In this document: positions 17,379 through 25,760 of the stretch, piece by piece
Layout: the number at the start of each line of letters is the position of its first letter
Position numbering within the stretch: position 1 is the stretch's first letter
Origin: Actinobacteria bacterium HGW-Actinobacteria-6
Lineage (GTDB): Bacteria > Actinomycetota > Coriobacteriia > Anaerosomatales > Anaerosomataceae
Direction: 5' to 3'
Assembly (NCBI GenBank): GCA_002841295.1
Contig: PHEU01000010.1
Location: 62,001 to 126,000, forward strand
Length of the DNA: 64,000 nt
Translations under genes and position numbers: made by a program
Notes under the pieces: model-generated
The model's input: only the letters and a program-made list of their open reading frames with translations
Told to the model about the DNA's origin: nothing
The model's database searches: none

Positions 17379-19004
17379 ATGAGGAATCGACGGATCATTC
17401 GGCTATCGGCTGTTCTGGCAGGAGCACTGATGCTTGCCACGATTGCGCCCATGGCTGTACCGGTTGCGGTGGCGGACGTGCCCGGTTTCGCTGTCCAGCA
17501 GGCGCGTCTCTATGCACCGGATGGACAGTCGGATGACCACTTTGGGGCGAATGTGGCGATTGATGGCGACACGCTCCTGGTCGGTGCACCAGCGGTCGGG
17601 GATGACGTGGGGGCCGTCTACGTCTACGTCAGAGCTGACGGTATGTGGTCCTGGCAGCAGACGCTGGCACCTTCGACGGTGGCGAGCGGCGACAGGTTTG
17701 GCTACTCGGTGGCCATCGAGGGGGATACGGCGGTCATTGGGGCCCCCGGACGCGCTGGCGCCAAGGGCGATGACGCGGGTTTGGTCTACATATTCACGCG
17801 GAGCGGCACGGTCTGGACGCTGCAGGCTACGCCGCAAACTCTTCCCGAGCAGATCGGCGGGCAGCTGGGCACCTCTGTGGCGATCAGTGGCACAACGGTG
17901 CTGGCAGGGGCTCCAGGCATCGGCACGGACAGCGCGGGTTCCGCATGGGTCTTCACCGGCAGCGGATCCGCGTGGTCGAACACCGGAGTGCTGTTCGACC
18001 CGGATGGCGCAGCAGGTGACCGTCTCGGTGTCTGCCTGGACGTGTCCGGAGACCTGGCGCTGGTGAGTGCGCCCGGCGATGACCGAGGCGCTTCCGCGGA
18101 TGCGGGGAGTGTCCTGGCGTTTGCGCGAAGCGAGGGTGTGTGGTCGTTCCAGCAGAAGTTCGGCGCGCCGTCGGTCGTTGCCGGTGAGCAGTTCGGTGGA
18201 CCGATCGACATCTCGGATTCCGGCTACACGGCGATTGTGGGATCACCAAGTCACGATGGCCCAGAGGGTGACAACACCGGCTGCGCGTACATCTACAGTC
18301 GACCGTTCACCACCTGGAACTACCACACCACACTCACTGCGCCCGCCCCAGCGGAAGAGGCGTGGTTCGGTAGCGACGTCGCGCTCGATGACGACACGCT
18401 TGCCCTCGTTGGCGCGTTTTGGGACGACGCCTGGACCGGCTCGGCATACTACTTTGGCTGGACCGGCTCCGCATGGGCGATGCAACATAAGCTGGATGTG
18501 ACCTCGATGGACCCTGGCGTTGCTCTGTTCGGCAACTCGGTGGCCATGTCGCGGGGTACAGCTGTCGTGGGCGCGACGCTGGCCAGTTCGCCTGACGCCG
18601 CGCAGAGCGGCAGTGCGTTCGTGTATTCCACGAGAGGTATCGTGAGTGGCGTTTGCCGAGATGGAACGACCGGCCTCCCGATAGAGGGCGTTGAGATCAG
18701 CGCGTACGTTCCCGATATGTACGGCGAGCCGGTTCTTGCCTCGGGAACTTCCCTTGTGTTCACGGACTCGCAGGGGAGATACAGCATGTCGCTCGACACC
18801 GGCGTGTACGCCATCGGGTGGATGGATGCAATCTACCCATCTGGATTCTACGAGGGTGCGGTGCTCTATCCGGACGCAACTCCGGTCACCGTGACTGCGG
18901 GCGCGACGACCGTCGTCGATCTTGTCCTGTACAAGACCAAGGCGAAGACCTTCTTCAGGCACTACAACAGGTACAACAGCGAGCACTGGTTGTTGCTTCG
19001 ATAG
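17379..19004 (+). CDS. Exported FG-GAP (integrin-alpha-like) beta-propeller protein with carboxypeptidase-regulatory-like domain
   Basis: 541 residues with a signal peptide (1-32, cleavage near AVA-DVP). Seven FG-GAP-type repeats follow, each with a variant of FGxxVAIxGDTxxVGAP, at about residues 50, 104, 165, 214, 266, 328 and 384; seven blades make a complete propeller. A CarboxypepD_reg-like beta sandwich occupies about 420-515 (SGVCRDGTTGLPIEGV ... GRYSMSL). The tail is a short aromatic-basic stretch (FFRHYNRYNSEHW) that ends abruptly and may be the start of a truncated cell-surface domain. There is no wall-anchor signal or transmembrane helix at the C-terminus, so it is probably released or held by another protein. 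Binding partner unknown. Confidence 0.85.
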   Translation: MRNRRIIRLSAVLAGALMLATIAPMAVPVAVADVPGFAVQQARLYAPDGQSDDHFGANVAIDGDTLLVGAPAVGDDVGAVYVYVRADGMWSWQQTLAPSTVASGDRFGYSVAIEGDTAVIGAPGRAGAKGDDAGLVYIFTRSGTVWTLQATPQTLPEQIGGQLGTSVAISGTTVLAGAPGIGTDSAGSAWVFTGSGSAWSNTGVLFDPDGAAGDRLGVCLDVSGDLALVSAPGDDRGASADAGSVLAFARSEGVWSFQQKFGAPSVVAGEQFGGPIDISDSGYTAIVGSPSHDGPEGDNTGCAYIYSRPFTTWNYHTTLTAPAPAEEAWFGSDVALDDDTLALVGAFWDDAWTGSAYYFGWTGSAWAMQHKLDVTSMDPGVALFGNSVAMSRGTAVVGATLASSPDAAQSGSAFVYSTRGIVSGVCRDGTTGLPIEGVEISAYVPDMYGEPVLASGTSLVFTDSQGRYSMSLDTGVYAIGWMDAIYPSGFYEGAVLYPDATPVTVTAGATTVVDLVLYKTKAKTFFRHYNRYNSEHWLLLR

Positions 19005-19015
19005 CGCGGAGCGTT

Positions 19016-19048
19016 GTGGCCCGGAGGCTAGTGAAGCCGCCGGGCCAC
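19016..19048. terminator. Shared hairpin terminator between convergent genes
   Basis: GTGGCCCGG (19016-19024) pairs with CCGGGCCAC (19040-19048) with a further inner AGGC/GCC pairing. It sits in the 51-bp gap between the FG-GAP gene and kbl, and could serve both strands. Confidence 0.6.
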
Positions 19049-19055
19049 GGTCGCT

Positions 19056-20258
19056 TTACGCGATCACGTCAAGCCGCCTGCCCACGCGCGCGAACGCTTC
19101 CACCGCGGTGTCCAGCTGTTCGTCAGTGTGCGCGGCCGATATCTGCACGCGGATGCGCGCGGCGCCCTTCGGCACGACGGGGTAGCTGAAACCGATCACA
19201 TAGATACCTTCGCCGAGGAGTTCCTCGGCCATTGTGTGGGCGAGCGCCTCGTCTTGCAGCATGACCGGGACGATCGGGTGGCTGCCCGGGGTGATGCTGA
19301 AGCCGAGGTCCGTGATGCGCTTGCGGAACGAGAGTGCGCTTGCCTCAAGGCGGTCACGCAGCTCAGTCGTCTCGGACAGCAGGCCGAGAACAGCAACCGT
19401 GGTCGCTGCAACCACCGGCGCCACTGTGTTGGAGAACAGGTACGGGCGGCTCTTCTGGCGCAGCCACTCCACGATCTCGGCGCGACCGGAGAGGCAGCCG
19501 CCGTTGGCGCCGCCCATCGCTTTACCGAACGTGGTCGTGATCACGTCGACACGGTCGCTCACGCCGCAGAGCTCGGGCGTGCCTCGGCCGGTGGGGCCGA
19601 CAAAGCCGGTGGCGTGCGAGTCGTCCACCATCACAAGCGCGTCGAATTCCTCGGCAAGGTCGCATATCTCGGCCAGAAGCGCGATGTCGCCATCCATCGA
19701 GAAGACGCCGTCGGTGGCGATCACGCGGTAGCGGGCGCCTTGTGCTTCCTCGAGTTTCGCGCGCAAGGCGACCATGTCGGAGTGCGCGTAGATGTAGCGC
19801 TTCGCCTTGGTGAGTCGCACGCCGTCGATGACTGAAGCGTGGTTGAGCGCGTCGGCGATGATCGCATCATCGGGGCCGAAGAATGGCTCGAAGAAGCCGC
19901 CGTTCGCGTCGAATGCCGAGGAGTACAGGATCGTGTCCTCGCAGCCGAGGAACTCGCTCAGGCGCGCCTCAAGCTCCTTGTGGATGTCGAAGGTGCCACA
20001 GATGAAGCGCACCGAAGAGGTCCCGAACCCCCAGCGCTCCAGCGCTGCGTGCGCTGCTGCGTTCACGCGAGGGTCGTTTGCCAGGCCGAGGTAGTTGTTG
20101 GCGCAGAAGTTGACGACCTCGCGCTCGACGCCCTCCGGCGTCGCAACCCGGATGACCGATCCCTGCGGCGAAACGATAACGCGCTCGCTCTTGTAGAGGC
20201 TTGCAGTGTGCAGCGCTTCGATCTCTGCGCGGAGTGCGTCCTTCATGCTTCCGAACAT
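19056..20258 (-). CDS. kbl: 2-amino-3-ketobutyrate CoA ligase (glycine C-acetyltransferase)
   Basis: 400 residues from the ATG at 20258, which has GGAGG six bases upstream; a GTG one codon earlier is possible. A PLP-dependent alpha-oxoamine synthase: NFCANNYLGLA near the N-terminus, DDSHATGF, and the PLP lysine in TTFGKAMGG. It cleaves 2-amino-3-ketobutyrate with CoA to glycine and acetyl-CoA. The start overlaps the stop of tdh (TGATG), so the two enzymes of threonine breakdown are coupled and the unstable intermediate can be passed on directly. This context fixes the substrate, unlike the related enzyme at 47955-49142. Confidence 0.95.
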   Translation of the reverse strand: MFGSMKDALRAEIEALHTASLYKSERVIVSPQGSVIRVATPEGVEREVVNFCANNYLGLANDPRVNAAAHAALERWGFGTSSVRFICGTFDIHKELEARLSEFLGCEDTILYSSAFDANGGFFEPFFGPDDAIIADALNHASVIDGVRLTKAKRYIYAHSDMVALRAKLEEAQGARYRVIATDGVFSMDGDIALLAEICDLAEEFDALVMVDDSHATGFVGPTGRGTPELCGVSDRVDVITTTFGKAMGGANGGCLSGRAEIVEWLRQKSRPYLFSNTVAPVVAATTVAVLGLLSETTELRDRLEASALSFRKRITDLGFSITPGSHPIVPVMLQDEALAHTMAEELLGEGIYVIGFSYPVVPKGAARIRVQISAAHTDEQLDTAVEAFARVGRRLDVIA

Positions 20259-21286
20259 CACAGACCTCCCATATCCAGTATCACTTTGCCGCTCTGTCCG
20301 CTGATCATCGCCTCAAAGCCTGCCTCGTACTCGGCAAACGGGAGCTCGTGGGTGATAACGGGTTCGATATCCAGCCCGCTTTGCAGCATCGTCTGCATCT
20401 TGTACCAGGTCTCCCAGATTTCGCGGCCGTAGATGCCCTTGATCGTGAGTCCGCGGAACACAACGTCGTCCCAATCGATGGCGACAGGACCAGGCGCGAT
20501 GCCGAGAAGCGCGATACGACCGCCGTTGTGCATGCTCTCAAGCATCGTCTCGAAGGCGGCGCCGTTGCCGCTCATCTCAAGGCCCACGTCGAAGCCGATC
20601 ATTCCGAGGTCATCCATGACGTCGGCGACGCTTCCGCGCGTGACGTTCACCGCTCGCGTGGCGCCCATGCGGGTCGCGAGGTCGAGTCGGTAGTCGTTGA
20701 CGTCGGTGATAACGACGTTGCGCGCGCCCACATGTTTGGCGATTGCGACTGCCATAATGCCGATCGGTCCGGCGCCGGTGATGAGCACGTCCTCACCAAC
20801 GAGGTCGAATGAGAGCGCTGCGTGCGTCGCATTACCGAACGGGTCGAAAATCGCCGCCACGCGAGACGGAATCGACTCGGCCATGTGCCAGGCATTCTTT
20901 GCGGGGATGGCGAGGTACTCGGCGAAACAGCCGTCGCGGTTCACGCCCACGCCGACGGTGTTGGTGCACAGGTGGCGCCTGCCAGCGCGGCAGCTGCGGC
21001 AGACGCCGCATACGATGTGACCCTCGCCCGAGACGCGCTGTCCAAGTTCGAAGCCTGTCACGCCGTCGCCTATCTCGGCAACATGACCGACGAACTCATG
21101 GCCGAGGATCTGCGGCGGGTTTATGGTCTTTTGCGCCCACGGATTCCACTCGTAGATGTGGACGTCGGTGCCGCATATGGCGACCTTCTCGATCTTGATG
21201 AGCAACTCGCCGGGGCTAATCACCGGGACGGGAACCTCCACAAGCGATACGCCTGGTGCGGCCTGGGTCTTGGCGATCGCCTTCAT
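20258..21286 (-). CDS. tdh: L-threonine 3-dehydrogenase
   Basis: 342 residues from the ATG at 21286, matching the 341 of E. coli Tdh; an in-frame extension to 21352 exists but is not conserved in character. A medium-chain zinc dehydrogenase: catalytic zinc site Cys in [20 protein letters not shown], a structural zinc cluster [15 protein letters not shown], and the NAD motif GAGPIGIM. It oxidises threonine to 2-amino-3-ketobutyrate for Kbl encoded immediately downstream. No strong Shine-Dalgarno is seen before the chosen start. No glycine or threonine riboswitch is visible in the short leader. Confidence 0.95.
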   Translation of the reverse strand: MKAIAKTQAAPGVSLVEVPVPVISPGELLIKIEKVAICGTDVHIYEWNPWAQKTINPPQILGHEFVGHVAEIGDGVTGFELGQRVSGEGHIVCGVCRSCRAGRRHLCTNTVGVGVNRDGCFAEYLAIPAKNAWHMAESIPSRVAAIFDPFGNATHAALSFDLVGEDVLITGAGPIGIMAVAIAKHVGARNVVITDVNDYRLDLATRMGATRAVNVTRGSVADVMDDLGMIGFDVGLEMSGNGAAFETMLESMHNGGRIALLGIAPGPVAIDWDDVVFRGLTIKGIYGREIWETWYKMQTMLQSGLDIEPVITHELPFAEYEAGFEAMISGQSGKVILDMGGL

Positions 21287-21356
21287 CGTGCGCTGAGTCA
21301 CGGCATTCCAATCGGTCGAAGACAGTGCCTTGCTGACAACGATACCCCACAAAGAA

Positions 21357-21388
21357 GGTCCCCGCGTCCGCGATCGGAAGCGGGGACC
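21357..21388 (-). terminator. Terminator of the small secreted protein gene
   Basis: A 9-bp perfect stem GGTCCCCGC / GCGGGGACC (21357-21365 with 21380-21388), followed on the minus strand by TTCTTT. It isolates the small gene from tdh downstream. Confidence 0.7.
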
Positions 21389-21408
21389 CGATAGGCCGTG
21401 TCGTAAGA

Positions 21409-21609
21409 CTACATACCCCAGCCCGAGAATCCCCGGTGCATTCCGGGGTTCATCTCGGCAGAGAAACCGCCCATGTCTTGGGCGTGCGTGGAATGGTGCA
21501 CACCGAAATCAAGGCCAGCTCCACCCGCGCCAGTGGCCGCAAGGGCCGGAGCTGCAACTGATAGAGCAAGCGTCAGAGCGAGTGCGAATGTAACGAGAGT
21601 CTTTCTCAT
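21409..21609 (-). CDS. Small secreted His/Met-rich protein
   Basis: 66 residues with an AAGGAGGA ribosome-binding site. Residues 1-24 are a clean signal peptide (MRKTL start, hydrophobic core, ALA-ATG cleavage). The mature peptide of about 42 residues is rich in Gly, His and Met ([27 protein letters not shown]) and has no Cys. Such composition suggests possible binding of soft metals such as copper, but there is no recognised family. It has its own terminator. Its neighbours (tdh, AarF-like protein) give no functional clue. Confidence 0.7.
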   Translation of the reverse strand: MRKTLVTFALALTLALSVAAPALAATGAGGAGLDFGVHHSTHAQDMGGFSAEMNPGMHRGFSGWGM

Positions 21610-21739
21610 CTCGGGTCCTCCTTATTGTGGTGTGGTTACAATACAATCCATACCATCATAGTAGGAATTACAAACATCCGGTATCTGACGCAACCGTTCC
21701 AGTGCGTCGCGTTTGCCCTGGAAGCCAACCTGTCGGCTT

Positions 21740-23434
21740 TCATCGTCTCTCCGGATGCCGCCCACGTCCGCTCATCATCACCCAGAGCAGCGGAACCGCT
21801 GAGGTACCCATCATGAGCCTGCCGAGCCCCGGGTCGCTCCCGTAGAGGATCGAGCCGGCGATCAGCAGCGCGGCAAAGACCAGTCCGCCGGTGATCTTGC
21901 CCACGGAGCGCTGTAGCCGGCGGATGCGCAGGTCGAGCATCGGCGTCTGAACGCTGAACTCGCCACGCTCCATCAGCGTGAGCACCCGGTCGGCGCGCCC
22001 CGGGAGGCCGATTGTCGTCTGGAGGATCTTCGTGCCCTCGGCAAGCACCGTGTCCCATGTCGAGCCGCCCTCGTCGGATACCAGCTTGGTCGCGTACGGT
22101 GCGATCGAGCTCCAGAGGTTGAACTCCGGGTCGAGTCCGGTGCACATGCCCGACAGAACGGCGACCGAGCGTCCCAGCAGCAGTAGGTTCTCGGGCAGCT
22201 GAAAGGGGAGATTGAGCATGAGCTCGCGAAACTGTAGTCCGAAGCTCATCATCTCGGCATGATCGATTTCGCGGAGATCGCTCATACTCATGCCGCCGAA
22301 GCGGTCGAACACCTGCATGCTCGCCATCTCGATCAGCTTGATGTCGGCGGTGGGGAGCAGCACGTCGAGCGTCTTGAAGCTCCTGACGAGCCGCGCGCCG
22401 TCTTGCGTGCCGACCGCGATGATGGCCTCGCGCAGACCCGCGCGAAGACTCTCGGGCACACGCCCCACCATCCCGAAGTCGATGAAGGTGAGCTTCCAGT
22501 TGCTGCGGCCCTCGGCGTCGGTGCCTTCAAGCGGCGTGACGAAGAGGTTGCCGGGGTGCGGGTCGGCGTGGAAGAAGCCGTCCTCGAATATCTGCTGCAT
22601 GTATGTGTCGAGCAGCACAGCCGCCACCTGTTTGCGGTCGATACCGGCAGCGTCGATCGCCTCGTAGTCGCCAAGCTTGATCGCCGAGACGTCCTCGAGC
22701 GTCAGCACGCGGCGCGTGGTGAGCTCCCAGACCACCTTCGGCACACGGACACGCGGGTCGTCGGCGAAGGCGGCCGCGAACGTCTCGGCGTTGCTACCCT
22801 CGGCAAGGTAGTCGATCTCCTCGCGGGTCGTGGCCGCGAACTCCTCGAGCAGCGCGTTCACATCGGCGCGCGCTGCGATCGGCTTGTAGCGCTGCAGCCA
22901 CCCGCCCACCCGGCGTAGTGCGGCCAGATCGACCTCCACCACCGCTTCGATGTTGGGGCGTTGCACCTTCACGACGACCTCGGCGAAACCCATCTCGGCA
23001 GCATCGGCCTCGCGCAGGCACGCGCGGTGCGCTTGGCCGAGCGAGGCGGCGGCAAGCGGCGTCTCGTCAAAAGACGCGTAGTGCGCCGCGAGCGTCGTTC
23101 CAAGCTCGGCTTCCGCCTGCCTGCGGATAGCGTCGAAGCTCTCGGCGGGAACCTCGTCTTGCAGGCCGGCGAGTTCGTCGGTGATCTCCGGCGGCAGCAC
23201 ATCAAGCCGCGCCGAGAGGAACTGCCCCACCTTGATCATGAGGCCGCCCATCCTGATGGCGAGCGCCCGGAAGCGCACCGCCGTCTGGCGGTTGCGCTCC
23301 GAGCGATTGCGGCGTGCTACGCCGCCCAGGCCGATGCGACGGGCGATGATCTCCCAGAAGATGAAGCCGAGGGTGACCCGGCCAAAGAAGAACACGATGC
23401 GCCAGTAGCGCGCGCGGAGATTCGATGACTTCAT
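21740..23434 (-). CDS. AarF/ABC1/UbiB-family atypical kinase
   Basis: 564 residues, the usual length for UbiB proteins with a C-terminal membrane hairpin. It shows the family KxGQ motif (MIKVGQFLSAR), the Ala-rich loop AAASLGQAH replacing the kinase glycine loop, the catalytic segment DPHPGNLF and the metal motif FIDFGMVG. The C-terminus (about 510-550) has two membrane segments. Family members act as ATPases needed for ubiquinone or other isoprenoid-lipid metabolism at the membrane. No quinone biosynthesis gene is adjacent, so the exact role is unknown. The ATG has GGAGG upstream. It follows the PadR gene by about 50 bases on the same strand. Confidence 0.92.
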   Translation of the reverse strand: MKSSNLRARYWRIVFFFGRVTLGFIFWEIIARRIGLGGVARRNRSERNRQTAVRFRALAIRMGGLMIKVGQFLSARLDVLPPEITDELAGLQDEVPAESFDAIRRQAEAELGTTLAAHYASFDETPLAAASLGQAHRACLREADAAEMGFAEVVVKVQRPNIEAVVEVDLAALRRVGGWLQRYKPIAARADVNALLEEFAATTREEIDYLAEGSNAETFAAAFADDPRVRVPKVVWELTTRRVLTLEDVSAIKLGDYEAIDAAGIDRKQVAAVLLDTYMQQIFEDGFFHADPHPGNLFVTPLEGTDAEGRSNWKLTFIDFGMVGRVPESLRAGLREAIIAVGTQDGARLVRSFKTLDVLLPTADIKLIEMASMQVFDRFGGMSMSDLREIDHAEMMSFGLQFRELMLNLPFQLPENLLLLGRSVAVLSGMCTGLDPEFNLWSSIAPYATKLVSDEGGSTWDTVLAEGTKILQTTIGLPGRADRVLTLMERGEFSVQTPMLDLRIRRLQRSVGKITGGLVFAALLIAGSILYGSDPGLGRLMMGTSAVPLLWVMMSGRGRHPERR

Positions 23435-23485
23435 GAAGCCTCCGTGGTGTTGAGCAGTGCGTTCGCGGGTGACGGTTAGCGTGTC

Positions 23486-24061
23486 CTAATCCTCGGCGAG
23501 GATCGCGTAGAGCTTCTTGCGGGCATCGTTCATGATCTCGACGGCGGCGGTGCGCTGGTCCTTCGTGCCGTCCTTGCCGATCTGGAACGCTGCCTGGAGG
23601 AGCTTACCCGCCGACTCGCGATACTCACCAAAGCCGGAGTCTCCCTGCGCAGTGTCTTCCCAGGGTGCGGGCTGATCGGCGGTCTTTGCGACCTCGGCCA
23701 GGCCAGCCTCGGTGAGGCTGAAGACCTTCTTGCCGGCAGTCTCTTCGGAGATGACGAGGCCCTCGTCGGCCAGCATCTGGAGCGCGGGGTAGACAGAACC
23801 GGGGCTGGGGCTCCAGGCGCCTTCGCTGCGTGCCGAGAGTTCCTGGATCATCTGATAACCGTGCATCGGAGACTCGGCGAGCAGACGTAGAATCGCCGAG
23901 CGGACATCGCCGCGACGTGCGCGCATGCCTGCGTGGGCGGCGAAGCCGTGCATGTGACCGCCAGCGCCGAATGCGGCCTTCATGCCGCTGCGGCCGAACG
24001 GTCCGTGGTGATGGCGAGCGCCGCGACCGCAGGACTCGTCGTTGTTGTGTGGATTGTGCAT
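23486..24061 (-). CDS. PadR-family transcriptional repressor with His-rich N-terminal extension
   Basis: 191 residues from the ATG at 24061, which follows AAAGGA with good spacing; a TTG 19 codons upstream would run through the operator and is rejected. Residues 1-50 are a Gly/His/Met-rich extension (HHHGPFGRSG, GGHMHGFAAHAG). The winged helix-turn-helix (about 52-130) shows the PadR signature LRLLAESPMHGYQMIQEL and SPGSVYPALQMLADEGL. A C-terminal helical dimerisation region follows. PadR proteins commonly repress neighbouring drug exporters. It sits directly downstream of a three-gene ABC-2 exporter and has a near-perfect operator in its own leader, so autoregulation is expected. The His-rich tail could sense metal, but it may only be a linker. 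Confidence 0.92.
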   Translation of the reverse strand: MHNPHNNDESCGRGARHHHGPFGRSGMKAAFGAGGHMHGFAAHAGMRARRGDVRSAILRLLAESPMHGYQMIQELSARSEGAWSPSPGSVYPALQMLADEGLVISEETAGKKVFSLTEAGLAEVAKTADQPAPWEDTAQGDSGFGEYRESAGKLLQAAFQIGKDGTKDQRTAAVEIMNDARKKLYAILAED

Positions 24062-24082
24062 GTCAGTTCCTTTCGCTTGGTG

Positions 24083-24114
24083 GTATCGCGATATATCGCT
24101 ACCTATCGCGATAC
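24083..24114. promoter_or_regulatory. PadR operator
   Basis: GTATCGCGATA (24083-24093) and its exact reverse complement TATCGCGATAC (24104-24114), separated by 10 bp that include a further TATCGCT. Each arm holds the self-complementary TATCGCGATA. It lies 22 bases upstream of the chosen padR start, where a PadR dimer (or two) would block transcription. Confidence 0.8.
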
Positions 24115-24152
24115 GCAAGCGAAAGACGTGCCACTCGGACTGAGCCTTCCCG

Positions 24153-24950
24153 CTAGACGGTCAGGTCTCGTGCCGAGTAGAAGCGGTACGTTCCGAACAC
24201 AGCCAGGACGACGATGACCACCGAAAGTGCGACGTACACCGGATCGAGTCGCCCGTCCGCCATGAGTATTGCGGCGTCGAAGTACTTGAACGGTGAGAGG
24301 TACTTCAGGAAGTCGAGGTTCTCGTTCATGTTCACGAGATACGAGACGAGCAGCGCCAGGTACACGAAGGACGTCGCAATAGAAGGAGCGGCCTTCGGCC
24401 TCCTGACGACGCCAGCGGCCACGGTGCCTATCGTGAAGAAGATGAGCTGCAGCAAGAACAGCCCCGCCATCAGGATCAGTATGTCCGCGGTTATCGACTC
24501 ACCTTTGCCGAAGAAATCGACGAAGTAGAAGGACGATAGCAGCGTCGCGATGTTGAGGATGACGACCATCGTCAGTCCCGCCAGGAGCTTCGAGGTCAGA
24601 GCGCTGCTTCGGGATACGGGCTTTGCGTAGAGGAACTCGGACGTTCTGTCCCGCTCCTCCTTGGAGATGAGGTGCGAGCCCAACAGAGCCGCGTGTATTG
24701 CGGCCATCAGAGCGATGTAGAGGAAGAGCACGCCGTAGAAGCCGCTCGCCTTCGTCAGGTCGAAGCCTGTCATGCCGAAGATGACCATAACGCCCTTCGG
24801 CACGGTGGCAAACAGCTCTTCGATCGAAACCCCTGCGCCCTGGTACGCGTCGTACTTGGCCATACCGGAGGCGACAAGCCCCACCATACCAACGCACCAC
24901 CAGATCAAACCGGTGCGGTGAGCCTTCATTTCACGCAGATAGATGTTCAT
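24153..24950 (-). CDS. ABC-2 type exporter, permease 2
   Basis: 265 residues from the ATG at 24950 after GGTGGAG; a GTG three codons upstream is also open. Six membrane helices follow the ABC-2 pattern: a short cytoplasmic MNIYLREMKAHR start, TM1, a long loop (about 35-65), and the conserved SKEERDRTSEFLYAKPVSRS coupling segment. It pairs with the similar permease at 24960-25760 and the ATPase at 25757-26656 as a heterodimeric exporter. Substrate unknown; likely a drug, antimicrobial peptide or lipid-like molecule. Confidence 0.88.
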   Translation of the reverse strand: MNIYLREMKAHRTGLIWWCVGMVGLVASGMAKYDAYQGAGVSIEELFATVPKGVMVIFGMTGFDLTKASGFYGVLFLYIALMAAIHAALLGSHLISKEERDRTSEFLYAKPVSRSSALTSKLLAGLTMVVILNIATLLSSFYFVDFFGKGESITADILILMAGLFLLQLIFFTIGTVAAGVVRRPKAAPSIATSFVYLALLVSYLVNMNENLDFLKYLSPFKYFDAAILMADGRLDPVYVALSVVIVVLAVFGTYRFYSARDLTV

Positions 24951-24959
24951 ACACTCCAC

Positions 24960-25760
24960 CTATGCCGAGGCGCGGACGTCCTTCTTGATGTAGATGATGT
25001 AGCTCGCTGCGACAGCGACGACAACAATCGCTGCCTCGATGGCGAGAAACTTACCCTCGAGACTGACGTTCTTGATGATGTAGGTCGTGTCGAAGAACTT
25101 GAACGGCGATAGATAGCGGACCTTGTCGTTGCCGAGTACGTCACCGAGCGTTCCGATGATGTAGAGGGTGAACACGGTCGGCATCGACACGGCGATCACG
25201 GACTTGATCTTCGGGATGAGCACCGCGAACAGCGCTCCGAGCGCGAGGAAGATCAGTTGAACCAGGAACATCGTGGACGCCAAAAGGAAGAGTGTTCCAG
25301 CTGCGAACTTCTCGGTCGCCACCATGAGCGCCACGAGGTATGAGACACCGGCGAACACCACGTTCGTGATCACGATGATCGTCAGAGCTGCGGCGAGCTT
25401 CGCAGACACCACTTGAGCGCGAGTCATCGGCTTAGACAGCAAGAAGTCTGCGGTCTTGCCGGAGACCTCCTTCGAGATGATGCCCGTCCCGATGTTCATC
25501 GCCTGGATTGAGCCCGCGAGAATCGCGAAGCTCAGCAGGTAGCCGTAGAAGCCGTAGATAGTGAAGAAACTCGACAATGAGATGTTGAGCGCGGTTCGCA
25601 GGGTCTCGGGGAACTGCTCGAGGACCTGCTTCGCGGCGGTAACGTCATTTGTGAACGCGGGATACAGCGACATGAAGATGAGCAGGATTGCTGAAAGCGA
25701 CGCGCACCAGATGACCGTCGACTTCCGATAAGCATTCAGCTCCCGGAGGAAGACGTTCAC
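24960..25760 (-). CDS. ABC-2 type exporter, permease 1
   Basis: 266 residues, GTG start overlapping the TGA of the ATPase gene (GTGA, 25757-25760). Six membrane helices with the same layout as permease 2, including IISKEVSGKTADFLLSKPMTRAQ between helices 2 and 3, and a conserved YLSPFKFFDTTYI near the C-terminus that matches YLSPFKYFDAAIL in permease 2. The two are therefore diverged duplicates and presumably form a heterodimer. Confidence 0.9.
   Translation of the reverse strand: MNVFLRELNAYRKSTVIWCASLSAILLIFMSLYPAFTNDVTAAKQVLEQFPETLRTALNISLSSFFTIYGFYGYLLSFAILAGSIQAMNIGTGIISKEVSGKTADFLLSKPMTRAQVVSAKLAAALTIIVITNVVFAGVSYLVALMVATEKFAAGTLFLLASTMFLVQLIFLALGALFAVLIPKIKSVIAVSMPTVFTLYIIGTLGDVLGNDKVRYLSPFKFFDTTYIIKNVSLEGKFLAIEAAIVVVAVAASYIIYIKKDVRASA

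Noticed and set aside
21287-21352. Glycine riboswitch before tdh, or the longer tdh reading frame
   Set aside because: Too short for an aptamer, and the extra 22 residues do not match the family N-terminus; the ATG at 21286 gives the normal length.
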